This document shows positions 47,371 through 56,995 of a stretch of DNA of 64,000 nt, piece after piece. The notes under the pieces are model-generated. The model was not told where the DNA came from and did not search any database. It was given only the letters and a program-made list of their open reading frames with translations. Where the stretch lies: contig JAILAT010000037.1 in assembly GCA_024681475.1 (NCBI GenBank), positions 24,077 through 88,076 on the forward strand, read 5' to 3'. Both the position numbers and the translations under genes were made by a program. Each line of letters starts with the position of its first letter. Position 1 is the first letter of the stretch. Source of the DNA: Bacteroidales bacterium. GTDB lineage: Bacteria > Bacteroidota > Bacteroidia > Bacteroidales > P3.

Positions 47371-48843
47371 TTAGCGCGAATAGTTGGGTGCCTCGCGGGT
47401 GATGGCGATGTCGTGCGGATGGCTCTCGGTGCGGCCTGCAGCGGTGATGCGGATAAACTGTGCCTTCTGCAGCGACTCGATGTCTTTCGATCCGGTGTAG
47501 CCCATGCCGGCGCGCAGTCCGCCCACCAGCTGGTAGAGCACCTCGTTGAGGGTGCCTTTGTAGGGCACGCGGCCCACCACACCTTCGGGGACCAGCTTCT
47601 TGGCGTCGGTCTCCTTGTCTTGGAAATAGCGATCCTTTGAGCCGCTCTGCATGGCCTCCAGCGAGCCCATGCCGCGGTACGACTTGAATTTGCGGCCTTC
47701 GAAGATGATGGTCTCGCCCGGCGCTTCGTCGACGCCTGCTACCAGGCTGCCGATCATCACGCTGTGGGCTCCTGCTGCCAGGGCCTTGACGATGTCGCCA
47801 CTGTAGCGGATGCCGCCGTCGGCGATGAGGGGTATGTCGTAACCTTTCTGTTTCAGCGCACCAGCCACCTCGCAGACAGCGGTGAGCTGCGGCACGCCGA
47901 TACCGGCGATGATACGTGTGGAGCAGATGCTTCCAGGTCCTATGCCGACTTTCACGGCGTCGGCGCCGGCTTCGGCCAGCATGATGGCGGCATCGCCGGT
48001 GGCGATGTTGCCCACCACGATGTCAAGGGAGGGGTATTTGGCCTTGGCGGTCTTCAAAGCCTCCACAACGCGGATGCTGTGGCCATGGGCGGTGTCGATG
48101 ACGATGGCGTCAACACCTGCAGCCACCAGCGCGTCGACGCGGTCCATCATGTCGGCGGTGATGCCCACGCCGGCAGCCACGCGCAGACGGCCGTTGCTGT
48201 CCTTGCAGGCGTTGGGGTGTTCTTTGGTCTTCATGATGTCGCTGTAGGTGATGAGGCCCACAAACTGGCCCTCTTCGTTCACCACGGGAAGCTTCTCGAT
48301 TTTGTGCTCCTGCAGTATCTCAGCGGCTTCTTCGAAAGTGGTGCCTACATGGGTGGTGATCAGATTGGTGATCATTATTTCGCTCAGCGGGCGGCTCATG
48401 TTGCGCTCGAAGCGCAGGTCGCGGTTGGTCACCATGCCGATGAGGCGACGTTGCTCGTCGACGATGGGGATGCCGCCGATATGGTATTCGTGCATCAGGC
48501 TCAGGGCGTCCTTCACCAGCGCGTCGCGGCCCAGTGTCACGGGGTCCACAATCATGCCGTTCTCCGAACGTTTCACTTTGCGCACTTCGTTGGCCTGGTT
48601 TTCGATACTCATATTCTTGTGCAGCACGCCGATGCCGCCCTCCTGTGCCATGCCGATGGCCATGGCAGCCTCGGTGACGGTGTCCATGGCGGCCGACACG
48701 AGGGGCGTGTTCAGCGAGATGTTACGAGAAAAGCGTGAGTTGACCTTCACCTCGCGCGGAAGTATGTCAGAATACGAAGGCACCAGCAGCACGTCGTCAT
48801 ACGTGAGCCCTTCGCCGATGAATTTGGATGTGTCTGTATACAT
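47371..48843 (-). CDS. guaB: inosine-5'-monophosphate dehydrogenase
   Basis: 490-residue IMP dehydrogenase, first step of GMP synthesis. The start is the ATG at 48843 ([20 protein letters not shown]); the 90-codon extension would run through the promoter box. N-terminal [14 protein letters not shown], two CBS domains at about residues 95-210, the phosphate loop [15 protein letters not shown] with catalytic Cys, and the flap [20 protein letters not shown] are all present. First gene of the minus-strand run ending in panB. Confidence 0.97.
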   Translation of the reverse strand: MYTDTSKFIGEGLTYDDVLLVPSYSDILPREVKVNSRFSRNISLNTPLVSAAMDTVTEAAMAIGMAQEGGIGVLHKNMSIENQANEVRKVKRSENGMIVDPVTLGRDALVKDALSLMHEYHIGGIPIVDEQRRLIGMVTNRDLRFERNMSRPLSEIMITNLITTHVGTTFEEAAEILQEHKIEKLPVVNEEGQFVGLITYSDIMKTKEHPNACKDSNGRLRVAAGVGITADMMDRVDALVAAGVDAIVIDTAHGHSIRVVEALKTAKAKYPSLDIVVGNIATGDAAIMLAEAGADAVKVGIGPGSICSTRIIAGIGVPQLTAVCEVAGALKQKGYDIPLIADGGIRYSGDIVKALAAGAHSVMIGSLVAGVDEAPGETIIFEGRKFKSYRGMGSLEAMQSGSKDRYFQDKETDAKKLVPEGVVGRVPYKGTLNEVLYQLVGGLRAGMGYTGSKDIESLQKAQFIRITAAGRTESHPHDIAITREAPNYSR

Positions 48844-48860
48844 GTTATTAAAATTTCGTG

Positions 48861-48868
48861 CAAAAATA
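48861..48868 (-). promoter_or_regulatory. promoter -7 element for guaB
   Basis: Minus strand TATTTTTG, 18 bases before the start. Confidence 0.55.
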
Positions 48869-48992
48869 CACAAAAATATCCATATATATAGTAAAAAAAT
48901 AATATAAAAATATAACTCGCTGGTTCTGTGTGGCATGATGGCTCTTTGTGAACTCCTGGAGGCGCCCCGCAGGGCATTTGTGGCGACAATAA

Positions 48993-49024
48993 TTTGGCCG
49001 TTTCGAACAAAATTTGTAACTTTG
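48993..49024 (+). promoter_or_regulatory. promoter for the 49104 gene
   Basis: -33 TTTG (48993-48996), 20-bp spacer, -7 TAACTTTG (49017-49024). Confidence 0.7.
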
Positions 49025-49103
49025 CAACCGCTTTTCGGCCCTGGGGCATCCAATGGGAACGGCCTCGGTCCACTAAGTGATAACAACCAATACAACGACA
49101 CTA

Positions 49104-50360
49104 ATGACAATTAAGCAACCGGCTCTTTTACTGCTCTTTGTCGCCTCCATGCTTGGCGGCGTGGCCCATGCCGCTGCAGCGCCCCCCGACAGCACCTTCG
49201 TACTCCAAGGCGAGTCACCCGCAACACTCCACATGTTGCAGGAGCCCCCGCTCACCCTCAGTGGCGAGCCCGACGGCGGTGCACATCATCTTTACTTTGA
49301 TCTCGACGCATCGGGCTATTTCTTCGATTCGGAGTATACTTTGCCTTTTGCCAAAAGTATCAGTGTCGTCGGTACCCGTCTGGCTCCGTCGCTGCTCTAC
49401 GGCATCAACGACCGGGCTTTGCTGCGCGTGGGTATGACAGCATCCTATTTTGCTGGCAGCGATTCATTGCATGGCGTAAGGCCCATGGTGTCATTGGTTT
49501 ATGAACCGCTTGATTGGCTCCGTCTTGCCGTCGGCACGCTCGAAGGATCCTCTTACCACAAATTGCCTGCACCGCTCTATAATCCAGATAATTGGATCTA
49601 CGACTATTCTGAAAACGGCATGCAGATCACCACCACCACGCGACGCTGGCAAAGCGACACATGGCTCAATTGGCGCCACTATTTGGAATTGGGTCGACTG
49701 GAACAAGAGTATTTCACCTTCGGCGGGCGCCACGAAGTGCTGCTGCTCAACTCGTTGGATGACGAGGAGATGATGGGCTCAGGACGGTTTGTCGGCACGG
49801 CGATGCGTGATGCCGGATGGCGACTGACGCTGCCGGCCGTCTTCATGGCCAATCACCGCGGCGGTGTGACAAGCACGCTTGATACCAATGCACAAACATC
49901 TTTTAATGAGAGCGTTGCATTGCGATTGCAATATGGCGACGCGCAGAGGGTTGATCACGTATACTCTTCGCATCGTTTGACCGTCGAGCCCGCCCTGTTC
50001 ATACACCATTTCAGCGACGTGCCTGTCGACAGCGTCGGCTACGGCTTTTGGCCCACGATGAGCTACGAATGGAAGCATCTGGACTACCATGCCGGCCGCG
50101 GCTTTTCGGCTCGCGCCACAGTGGGCTACTGGTATGGGACACAGCTGTATCACAGTGTTTTGTCGTCACCGCAGTTTGAAAAGAACAAATGGTACGACGA
50201 GTCGCGCAACATGCTCACCGTTGCTCTTGAATTGGAACACGAGTACCGTCACCTCAACGTCGGAGCCCTCTTCAAACTTTACTACGATTTCAAGGAGCAG
50301 CGATCCGACGCCATCTTTGCCTTTTACATCCGCTTCAAAGACCGTTGGCGCCTGCTGTGA
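49104..50360 (+). CDS. predicted outer-membrane beta-barrel protein
   Basis: 418 residues; start at the ATG at 49104 (MTIKQPALLLLFVASMLGG, AHA cleavage). The mature protein is dominated by alternating short hydrophobic strands and turns (YFDLDASGYFFDSEY, SLLYGINDRALLRVGM, FSARATVGYWYGTQLYHSV) and ends AFYIRFKDRW, with aromatic strand ends typical of barrels. No recognised family. Transcribed alone from a good promoter. Confidence 0.65.
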   Translation: MTIKQPALLLLFVASMLGGVAHAAAAPPDSTFVLQGESPATLHMLQEPPLTLSGEPDGGAHHLYFDLDASGYFFDSEYTLPFAKSISVVGTRLAPSLLYGINDRALLRVGMTASYFAGSDSLHGVRPMVSLVYEPLDWLRLAVGTLEGSSYHKLPAPLYNPDNWIYDYSENGMQITTTTRRWQSDTWLNWRHYLELGRLEQEYFTFGGRHEVLLLNSLDDEEMMGSGRFVGTAMRDAGWRLTLPAVFMANHRGGVTSTLDTNAQTSFNESVALRLQYGDAQRVDHVYSSHRLTVEPALFIHHFSDVPVDSVGYGFWPTMSYEWKHLDYHAGRGFSARATVGYWYGTQLYHSVLSSPQFEKNKWYDESRNMLTVALELEHEYRHLNVGALFKLYYDFKEQRSDAIFAFYIRFKDRWRLL

Positions 50361-50414
50361 TGCGGCATTTGTCATCCGGTATCCCAGGCCGTTAAAAAAA
50401 TAATCCCGATAGTA

Positions 50415-50446
50415 TTTGGTTGATTGCAGGATAATCTGTATCTTTG
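50415..50446 (+). promoter_or_regulatory. promoter for the pepC-like gene
   Basis: -33 TTTG (50415-50418), 20-bp spacer, -7 TATCTTTG (50439-50446), 60 bases before the start. Confidence 0.75.
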
Positions 50447-50505
50447 CAATGGGGATTGATTGTCGTGCGTGAAGCTAAATAGTTGATAATAATAATGTTA
50501 TTGTT

Positions 50506-51933
50506 ATGAATAGAATCAGTATTTTTACAATGACCTTGGCTGGATTGCTGTTGTGCGGTGCGGCCCAGGCGCAGAAGAAGGGTGCGGCACCGGCCGACAA
50601 CGGCGGCATCAGCACCGAAATGATGAACCAAATCAAGAAGTCTTACGGCGGCAGCGCCAGCGACCGTGCCATGCGCAACATCATGGTGTCGCAAAATCCT
50701 GCCAAACTGGCACTTAACCATGAAAATGCCACTTCGTTCGACTCGCATTTCTCGAACCGCGTGGTGTCGTCCGCAGTCACCGACCAGAAGAGCAGTGGAC
50801 GTTGCTGGATGTTTACGGGCATGAACGTCATGCGCAACAAGGCTATCCGTGAGCACAACTTGCCGGCCAATTTCCAGTTTTCTCAGGCCTATACGTTCTT
50901 CTACGACCAGCTGGAGAAGAGCAACCTGTTCCTGCAGGCGGTCATCGACACCTACAAGAAACCCATGGACGACCAAGAGGTGGAATGGCTTTTCAAGAAC
51001 CCCATCGGCGACGGCGGCCAGTTTACAGGCGTGGCCAATCTGGTGGAGAAATACGGCTTGGTGCCGAGCGATGTGATGCCGGAGACCTACAACACGAACA
51101 ACACCTCCAGCATCAGTAACCTGCTGTCGCTCAAACTGCGCGAGGACGGTCTTGTACTGCGTGAGATGGCCGGCCAGAAGGGCATGACGCCTGCCAAGCT
51201 GGCAGCCAAAAAAACGGAGATGCTGGGAACGATCTACCGTATGCTGGTGCTCACTTTCGGTGAGCCTCCTGCTGAGTTCACCTGGACCGAGCGCAACGCC
51301 AAAGGCGAGGTTGTCAGCACCGAGAAATACACGCCCAAGTCGTTCTACGAGAAATATGCCAAGACCGACTTCTCGAAATACTACATGGTGATGAACGACC
51401 CGACGCGCGATTATTACAAGGTATACGAGATCCAGTACGACCGCCATGTGTATGACGGCCAAAACTGGAAATATATCAACCTTCCTATGAGTGAGATAGC
51501 TCCGATGTGTATCGCCTCCATCAAGGATAGCACGATGATGTATTTCAGCTGCGACGTGGGCAAGTTTCTCGACCGCGACAAGGGCTATATGGACATCAAC
51601 AACTACGACTATGCCTCGCTGATGGGCACCTCGTTCAATATGGACAAGAAACAGCGTGTCAGCACTTTCGCCAGCGGTAGTAGCCATGCCATGACGCTTT
51701 GCGCCGTGGACCTCGACAAGGACGGCAAGCCCCTGAAGTGGATGGTGGAGAACAGCTGGGGCCCGACATACGGCTACCAGGGTTTCCTCATCATGACCAA
51801 CGAGTGGTTCAATGAGTATATGTTCCGCGTGGTGCTCCACGAGAAGTATATCCCCGCAAATATCAGAGCGTTGCTGAATCAGACCCCCATCCAGTTGCCT
51901 GCTTGGGATCCGATGTTCTCACCCGAAGAGTAA
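50506..51933 (+). CDS. exported bleomycin-hydrolase-like aminopeptidase (C1)
   Basis: 475-residue papain-fold peptidase of the bleomycin hydrolase/PepC group, but with a signal peptide (MNRISIFTMTLAGLLLCG, cleavage after AQAQ), so periplasmic or secreted. The catalytic triad is visible: Cys in SSGRCWMFTG, His in GSSHAMTLCAV and Asn in VENSWGPTYG. Family segments SQAYTFFYDQLEK and DGGQFTGVANLVEKYG are present. A second C1 peptidase follows 158 bases later. Confidence 0.92.
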   Translation: MNRISIFTMTLAGLLLCGAAQAQKKGAAPADNGGISTEMMNQIKKSYGGSASDRAMRNIMVSQNPAKLALNHENATSFDSHFSNRVVSSAVTDQKSSGRCWMFTGMNVMRNKAIREHNLPANFQFSQAYTFFYDQLEKSNLFLQAVIDTYKKPMDDQEVEWLFKNPIGDGGQFTGVANLVEKYGLVPSDVMPETYNTNNTSSISNLLSLKLREDGLVLREMAGQKGMTPAKLAAKKTEMLGTIYRMLVLTFGEPPAEFTWTERNAKGEVVSTEKYTPKSFYEKYAKTDFSKYYMVMNDPTRDYYKVYEIQYDRHVYDGQNWKYINLPMSEIAPMCIASIKDSTMMYFSCDVGKFLDRDKGYMDINNYDYASLMGTSFNMDKKQRVSTFASGSSHAMTLCAVDLDKDGKPLKWMVENSWGPTYGYQGFLIMTNEWFNEYMFRVVLHEKYIPANIRALLNQTPIQLPAWDPMFSPEE

Positions 51934-52014
51934 TCGCTGCTTTCCAAGTGGATAGGTGCTGGTTGACCAGTGGCCTGTGCGCCATCTCTTCACCAAACAC
52001 TTGTAACTAAAAAA

Positions 52015-52045
52015 ATTGCCAATTTAAAAAATAGTTGTATCTTTG
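52015..52045 (+). promoter_or_regulatory. promoter for the second C1 peptidase
   Basis: TTG (52016-52018), 19-bp spacer, -7 TATCTTTG (52038-52045). Confidence 0.7.
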
Positions 52046-52091
52046 CAACGTTGAATAATAAAGAAATAATAAATTAAATACTTGTAAACGA

Positions 52092-53351
52092 ATGAAAAAA
52101 GTGTTTTTACTGCTTGGCGCTATCGCTATCAGCGCCACGATGTTTGCCCAAAAGGCAACTGACAAGGCTTCCGAGGACGAGGGCTACAAATTCACCATCA
52201 CCAAGGAGCTCCCTATCACTTCGGTGAAAAACCAAAAGAACGCTGGTACCTGCTGGTGCTACAGCGGTCTGGCTTTCATTGAGGCCGAGCTGCTCCGCAT
52301 GGGCAAGGGCGAGTACGACTTCAGCGAGATGTACATTGTCAACAAGACCTACCACGACCGCGCTCAGGCCGCCGTCCGCACCAGCGGCGACGTCAGCTTC
52401 AGCCAGGGCGGTGCTTTCAACGATGTCATCTACGGCATGAAGCACTATGGCCTTGTCCCTGAGAGCGAGATGCGTCCCGGCGTCATGTACGGCGACACCC
52501 TGTCGGACCACAGCGAGCTGAGCGCGCTGACCGACGCTATGGTCGCTGCCATGGCCAAAGCCAAAAAGAAACAGAAAAGCAAAGATGGCGGCATGATGTG
52601 GCTCAAAGCCGTTGACGCTGTCCACGACATCTACCTCGGCAAGTGCCCCGAGCGCTTCACCTACAACGGTGTGACCTACACCCCGAAATCGTTCTACGAG
52701 TCCACGGGTCTCAATGCTGACGACTATGTGAGCATCACCAGCTATACCCATCATCCTTTCTACGAGCAGTTCGTCCTCGAAATCCAGGACAACTGGCGTT
52801 GGGGTCTGAGCTACAATGTGCCCCTCGACGAGATGATGGAAATCTTCGACTATGCCATCGAGAACGGCTATCCTGTCGCTTGGGGTAGCGACGTCAGCGA
52901 GCAGGGCTTCCGCATGGGTGTCCGCAAGGGCTTCTGCGTTCTGCCCGCCACCGACGGCAATGCCGCCGGTCTTGGCAGCGATCAGGCCCGCTGGAGCGGC
53001 ATGAGCGCCAAGGACATCCAGGACGAGGCTGCCAACCATCCCACTCCGCAGCGCTGGGTGACCCAGGAGGAGCGTCAGGATGCTTATGACAACGGTGAGA
53101 CCACCGACGACCACGGCATGCTTATCTATGGCACCGCCAAGGACCAGATGGGCAACGAGTACTACATGGTGAAGAACTCGTGGGGCGACTATGGCGACTA
53201 CCACGGCATCTTCTACTGCAGCAAGGCTTTCGTCCGCTACAAAACCATGAACATCGTGGTGCACAAGGATGCCATTCCTCCTGCCATCAAGGCTAAACTG
53301 GGTATCCAGGACAACAACGCCAACGCCGGTAAGAAAGGCAAAAAGAAATAA
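52092..53351 (+). CDS. exported C1 papain-family peptidase
   Basis: 419 residues; signal peptide MKKVFLLLGAIAISATM, cleavage after FAQ. Triad: Cys in NAGTCWCYSGLAF, His in TDDHGMLIYG, Asn in VKNSWGDYGDY. SFSQGGAFNDVIYGMKHYG corresponds to the same region in the preceding gene. It differs from bleomycin hydrolase by a shorter core and a Lys-rich C-terminal tail (NANAGKKGKKK). The two genes have separate promoters. Confidence 0.9.
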   Translation: MKKVFLLLGAIAISATMFAQKATDKASEDEGYKFTITKELPITSVKNQKNAGTCWCYSGLAFIEAELLRMGKGEYDFSEMYIVNKTYHDRAQAAVRTSGDVSFSQGGAFNDVIYGMKHYGLVPESEMRPGVMYGDTLSDHSELSALTDAMVAAMAKAKKKQKSKDGGMMWLKAVDAVHDIYLGKCPERFTYNGVTYTPKSFYESTGLNADDYVSITSYTHHPFYEQFVLEIQDNWRWGLSYNVPLDEMMEIFDYAIENGYPVAWGSDVSEQGFRMGVRKGFCVLPATDGNAAGLGSDQARWSGMSAKDIQDEAANHPTPQRWVTQEERQDAYDNGETTDDHGMLIYGTAKDQMGNEYYMVKNSWGDYGDYHGIFYCSKAFVRYKTMNIVVHKDAIPPAIKAKLGIQDNNANAGKKGKKK

Positions 53352-53464
53352 GCAATAGGCTTACACAAATACAACGCGGGCGTGGATTTTTTCCGCGCCT
53401 GTGTTGTTTTGGAGAGTCGCTAAGCGACCTCCCATTGTAGAAACACTAATCACCAGTCACCATC

Positions 53465-54898
53465 ATGTTGTTCACATCGTTGCAGTTTGCCTTGTTCCTG
53501 CCAGTGACATTTGCTGTCTATTGGCTGTTGCGGTCGCGCCCGCGGCTGCAGAACATGGCTGTGCTGGTGGCTTCGTATGTGTTCTATGGCTGGTGGGATT
53601 GGCATTGCCTGCTGCTGATAGCGTTTACTTCCCTGGCCAGCTTCGTTTCCGGAATGGCCATGGAGCGTTTGTCGTCGCAGCGTGCCGTCAAGGCGGTCAT
53701 GTGGTGCAACGTGGCGCTGAATCTGGGCATCCTGGGGCTATTCAAGTATTATGACTTCTTCGCTCAGCAGTTCGCCGACGTGTTTCTGGCAGGACAAGGC
53801 GATGCACTCTTGCTGCATCTGATACTTCCTGTAGGCATCTCGTTCTATACCTTTCAGGCTTTGAGCTACACCATCGATGTGCGCCGCGGCACTGTCCGTC
53901 CCACCCACGACATCGTGGCGTTCATGGCCTACGTGGCCTTTTTCCCCCAGTTGGTGGCAGGACCTATCGAGCGTGCCACCAATCTCTTGCCCCAATTTGA
54001 GCGTCAGCGTCATTTCGATTATGCGCTGGCAGTGGACGGTCTTCGCCAGATGCTTTGGGGCTTCTTCAAGAAGATGGTGGTGGCCGACAGCTGTGCCCTG
54101 TATGTCGACGCGGTGTTTGGCTCGGTAGACGGGCACAACAGTGTCACGCTCGCTGTGGCTGCCCTGTGTTTCTCTATACAGATATATGCTGACTTTTCTG
54201 GCTACAGCAACATCGCCATTGGCTGTGCCAAGCTTTTCGACATCAACCTGCGGCGCAACTTCGCCACGCCCTATTTCAGTCGCGACGTCGCTGAGTTCTG
54301 GCGCCGCTGGCACATCTCGCTCACCACATGGTTCCGCGATTATCTCTACATCCCGCTGGGCGGCAGCCGCTGCAGCAAGCCGCGGGTGTTGCTCAATACG
54401 CTGATAATTTTCTTGGTGAGTGGCTTCTGGCATGGCGCCAATTGGACTTTCATCTGCTGGGGGCTGTTCCATGCTGTGCTCTTCATGCCGCTCATCATGG
54501 CCGGCAAGAACCGACGCTACTTGGATGTGGTGGCATCGCGAGACAAGCTGCCCTCTTTTAGGGAGTTGCTGCAGATGTCAGGCACTTTCGTGTTGGTTAC
54601 ATTCGGATGGATACTGTTCCGCTGCAATTCTATAGGCGACTGGTGGCGTTTCATGCAAGGTCTTGTCCATGGCGGGTGGGGGAGACCCTGGGAGGGTGCT
54701 CCGCACGACTTTCTCATCATCGCACTCTCTGTGTCGGTGATGCTGCTGGTGGAATGGCTTAACCGTGATTCTACCCACGAGTTCGCGCGGCTTCCCCGTC
54801 GGCGCTGGCTGCGTTGGGGATGCTATATTGTGTTGATTTTTATGATACTGGCGTTGATGCCTACGGGCGAGATGCCTTTTGTCTACTTCCAATTTTGA
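53465..54898 (+). CDS. MBOAT-family O-acyltransferase (AlgI-like)
   Basis: 477-residue polytopic membrane acyltransferase. Ten or so hydrophobic helices are visible; the MBOAT signature is FWRRWHISLTTWFRDYLYIPLGG and the active-site His lies in LVSGFWHGANWTFICWG. AlgI/DltB-type enzymes move acyl groups to extracytoplasmic glycans together with an SGNH partner, and exactly such a gene follows after 12 bases. The glycan is unknown. Confidence 0.93.
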   Translation: MLFTSLQFALFLPVTFAVYWLLRSRPRLQNMAVLVASYVFYGWWDWHCLLLIAFTSLASFVSGMAMERLSSQRAVKAVMWCNVALNLGILGLFKYYDFFAQQFADVFLAGQGDALLLHLILPVGISFYTFQALSYTIDVRRGTVRPTHDIVAFMAYVAFFPQLVAGPIERATNLLPQFERQRHFDYALAVDGLRQMLWGFFKKMVVADSCALYVDAVFGSVDGHNSVTLAVAALCFSIQIYADFSGYSNIAIGCAKLFDINLRRNFATPYFSRDVAEFWRRWHISLTTWFRDYLYIPLGGSRCSKPRVLLNTLIIFLVSGFWHGANWTFICWGLFHAVLFMPLIMAGKNRRYLDVVASRDKLPSFRELLQMSGTFVLVTFGWILFRCNSIGDWWRFMQGLVHGGWGRPWEGAPHDFLIIALSVSVMLLVEWLNRDSTHEFARLPRRRWLRWGCYIVLIFMILALMPTGEMPFVYFQF

Positions 54899-54910
54899 TG
54901 CCTCATCACG

Positions 54911-55828
54911 ATGAAACGATTTGTCCGCAACATATTATTCTTCTTGCTTCTGGCGCTGCCATGCTGCACACTGCTCTGCTGGGCGCTGGGTGGCACGGGG
55001 ATCATGCGCACGGTGTCGTATCATCTGGGCAACTATGGCCATCTCTTCACACGTTTGCAGGAGGCCCGACAGTGCCGTGACGTCGATGTACTCTTCCTCG
55101 GCTCCTCGCATTCCTATCGCACCTTCGACCCGCAATACTATGAGCAGCAAGGCCTTTCTACATTCAATCTGGGCTCCTCCAATCAGACACCTGTCCAGAC
55201 GGCTGTACTTCTCGAGCAGCTGCTCGACACGCTGAATCCTCGTTATGTGGTCTTTGAGGTGCATCCCGACATCATGTCCAACGACGGTGTGGAGGGCGCT
55301 GTGGATCTCATCTCCAACACGCCCGTCACTTGTGCCACCTGGAGAATGGCCCTTCATTCCCGTAGTTCCAAGGAGTTGGGCACAGTCCTCTACGCTACCC
55401 TGTGGAATCGCATCCGCATGGCTGGTTTCGAGGAGGACAAGGTGATTGGCGAGGTGAGCTATGAGGGTCGAGGCTTCTGCCAGTTGCCCGACAGGTGCTA
55501 CTCTCCGCACCCCTGCGTTTCTCGCAACGTCGAGCCCCTTCCCGAGCAGGTTGAAGCCTTGCGGAAATGTCTGGAGATGCTCGATGAGCGCAACATTCCC
55601 TGTCTCCTCGTCCAGGTGCCGGCTACCGCGACACTGACGTCGTCGTGGCAGAACTACGGCGTTTTTCTTGAGCAGATGACCTCCTTGGGTGACTTTGTGG
55701 CTCTCCAGCCTTGCCTTGACGACAGTTTGCACTATTATGATGAAGACCACCTCAACAACGCCGGCGTGAACCTCTTCAACGACTATTTCTATCACACCGT
55801 CCTGGAGGCCTGGATGGAAAAAAGATAA
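54911..55828 (+). CDS. SGNH-hydrolase-like partner of the MBOAT protein
   Basis: 305 residues with one N-terminal hydrophobic helix (NILFFLLLALPCCTLLCWAL). SGNH/GDSL features: nucleophile Ser in LFLGSSHSYRTFD, NLGSSNQTP, and the catalytic Asp-His pair in YDEDHLNNAGVNLF. AlgJ/AlgX/PatB-type proteins complete O-acylation in the periplasm, so with the MBOAT gene it forms a likely two-component acylation system. Confidence 0.85.
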   Translation: MKRFVRNILFFLLLALPCCTLLCWALGGTGIMRTVSYHLGNYGHLFTRLQEARQCRDVDVLFLGSSHSYRTFDPQYYEQQGLSTFNLGSSNQTPVQTAVLLEQLLDTLNPRYVVFEVHPDIMSNDGVEGAVDLISNTPVTCATWRMALHSRSSKELGTVLYATLWNRIRMAGFEEDKVIGEVSYEGRGFCQLPDRCYSPHPCVSRNVEPLPEQVEALRKCLEMLDERNIPCLLVQVPATATLTSSWQNYGVFLEQMTSLGDFVALQPCLDDSLHYYDEDHLNNAGVNLFNDYFYHTVLEAWMEKR

Positions 55829-55856
55829 GGACTCGGGCGGCTGGCATTGACATGAA

Positions 55857-55895
55857 AAATAGGGAGAGGCATCGCTTTGCGATGCCTCTCCCTTT
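55857..55895. terminator. bidirectional terminator between the SGNH gene and etfA
   Basis: 14-bp perfect arms GGGAGAGGCATCGC (55862-55875) and GCGATGCCTCTCCC (55879-55892), loop TTT, T-rich on both exits. Converging genes end here. Confidence 0.92.
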
Positions 55896-55914
55896 GTACT
55901 CGTGGTATATTCAA

Positions 55915-56925
55915 TTATCGTTGCATCGATTTCAAACGCTCGGTGAGCATGGGGACGATTTTGTGGAGGTCGCCCACGATGCCGAGGTCGGCTACGCTGA
56001 AGATGGGGGCGAACTTGTCCTTGTTGATGGCAATGATGTATTCGCTTTCTTCCATACCGGCGAGGTGCTGGATGGCGCCGCTGATGCCACAAGCCATGTA
56101 GAGCTGCGGACGGACTGTCTTGCCCGTCTGGCCCACCTGACGGCTCTGCTCCATGACACCGGCGTCGACCATGGCACGGCTTGACGACACTTCACCGCCG
56201 AGCTCTTTGGCGATGGCTGCCAGTTTGTCGAAGCCTTCTTTGTTGCCCACGCCACGGCCACCGCTGACGAGGATCTTGGCCTCGGCGATGTCGGCCACGG
56301 TCTTCTCCTCCTTGACGGTCTTGATGATTTTCACACGGTTGATCTTGGCGTCGTCGAAAGCCACTTTGTAGTCGACCACTTCGCCCTTGCGGGTGTTGTC
56401 GGCAGGCAGTTTCTGCATCACGCCAGGTCGCACGGTGCTCATCTGCGGACGGTTGTCCTTGCAGAGGATGGTGGCCATGAGGTTGCCGCCGAAGGCGGGA
56501 CGCGTCATGCGGAACTCGTGGGCTTCGTCGTCGCTGATTTCCAGCTTGGTGGCATCGGCGGTGAGGCCGGTGATGTTGCGAGCGCTGACGCGCGGGCCGA
56601 GGTCACGGCCAATGGTGGTGGCACCGAGGAGGAGTATGCTGGGTTTCATCTCCTTGATGATCTGGGTGATAGCCTCGGTGTAAGGCTCGGTGAGGTAGAC
56701 CTCAAGATGGGGGTCGTCGACCACCACTACCTTGTCGGCGCCATGGGCGATGAGGACAGGAGCCTGGTTGGCGATGCCCTTGCCCAGCAGGATGGCTACC
56801 ACCTTCTCGTTGTTGGCATCGGCCAGCTCGCGGGCTTCGCCCAACAGCTCCAGCGCTACATTCTGGATTTTGCCGTCGCGTTGTTCGGCAAATACATAAA
56901 CGTCTTTATATTCTGCTAAGTTCAT
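55915..56925 (-). CDS. etfA: electron transfer flavoprotein subunit alpha
   Basis: 336-residue ETF alpha subunit that holds FAD and passes electrons from acyl-CoA dehydrogenase. N-terminal domain with VVDDPHLEVYLTEPY and LGATTIGRDLGPRVSARN; C-terminal FAD domain with ILVSGGRGVGNKEGFDKL, SSRAMVDAGVMEQSRQVGQT, GKTVRPQLYMACGISGAIQH and INKDKFAPIFSVADLGIVGD. 70 bases after etfB, with a tandem repeat between. Confidence 0.96.
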   Translation of the reverse strand: MNLAEYKDVYVFAEQRDGKIQNVALELLGEARELADANNEKVVAILLGKGIANQAPVLIAHGADKVVVVDDPHLEVYLTEPYTEAITQIIKEMKPSILLLGATTIGRDLGPRVSARNITGLTADATKLEISDDEAHEFRMTRPAFGGNLMATILCKDNRPQMSTVRPGVMQKLPADNTRKGEVVDYKVAFDDAKINRVKIIKTVKEEKTVADIAEAKILVSGGRGVGNKEGFDKLAAIAKELGGEVSSSRAMVDAGVMEQSRQVGQTGKTVRPQLYMACGISGAIQHLAGMEESEYIIAINKDKFAPIFSVADLGIVGDLHKIVPMLTERLKSMQR

Positions 56926-56951
56926 TTTTCTTTGTTTTTTTCTAGTTTTTC

Positions 56952-56987
56952 CAGTTGAACTAGTTGGACTAGTTAGACCAGTTAAAC
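56952..56987. repeat. 9-bp tandem repeat, four units, between etfB and etfA
   Basis: Four consecutive units CAGTTGAAC, TAGTTGGAC, TAGTTAGAC, CAGTTAAAC (consensus YAGTTNRAC). The unit length is a multiple of three but the repeat is in non-coding spacer. Confidence 0.85.
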
Positions 56988-56995
56988 AAGGGTTA

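Noticed and set aside
50392..51840. 482-codon minus-strand frame
   Set aside because: Antisense to the exported aminopeptidase, whose catalytic triad is clear.
53382..53399. possible terminator GCGTGGA / TCCGCGC after the second C1 peptidase
   Set aside because: A 7-bp stem with the T run in the loop instead of behind the stem; too weak to call.
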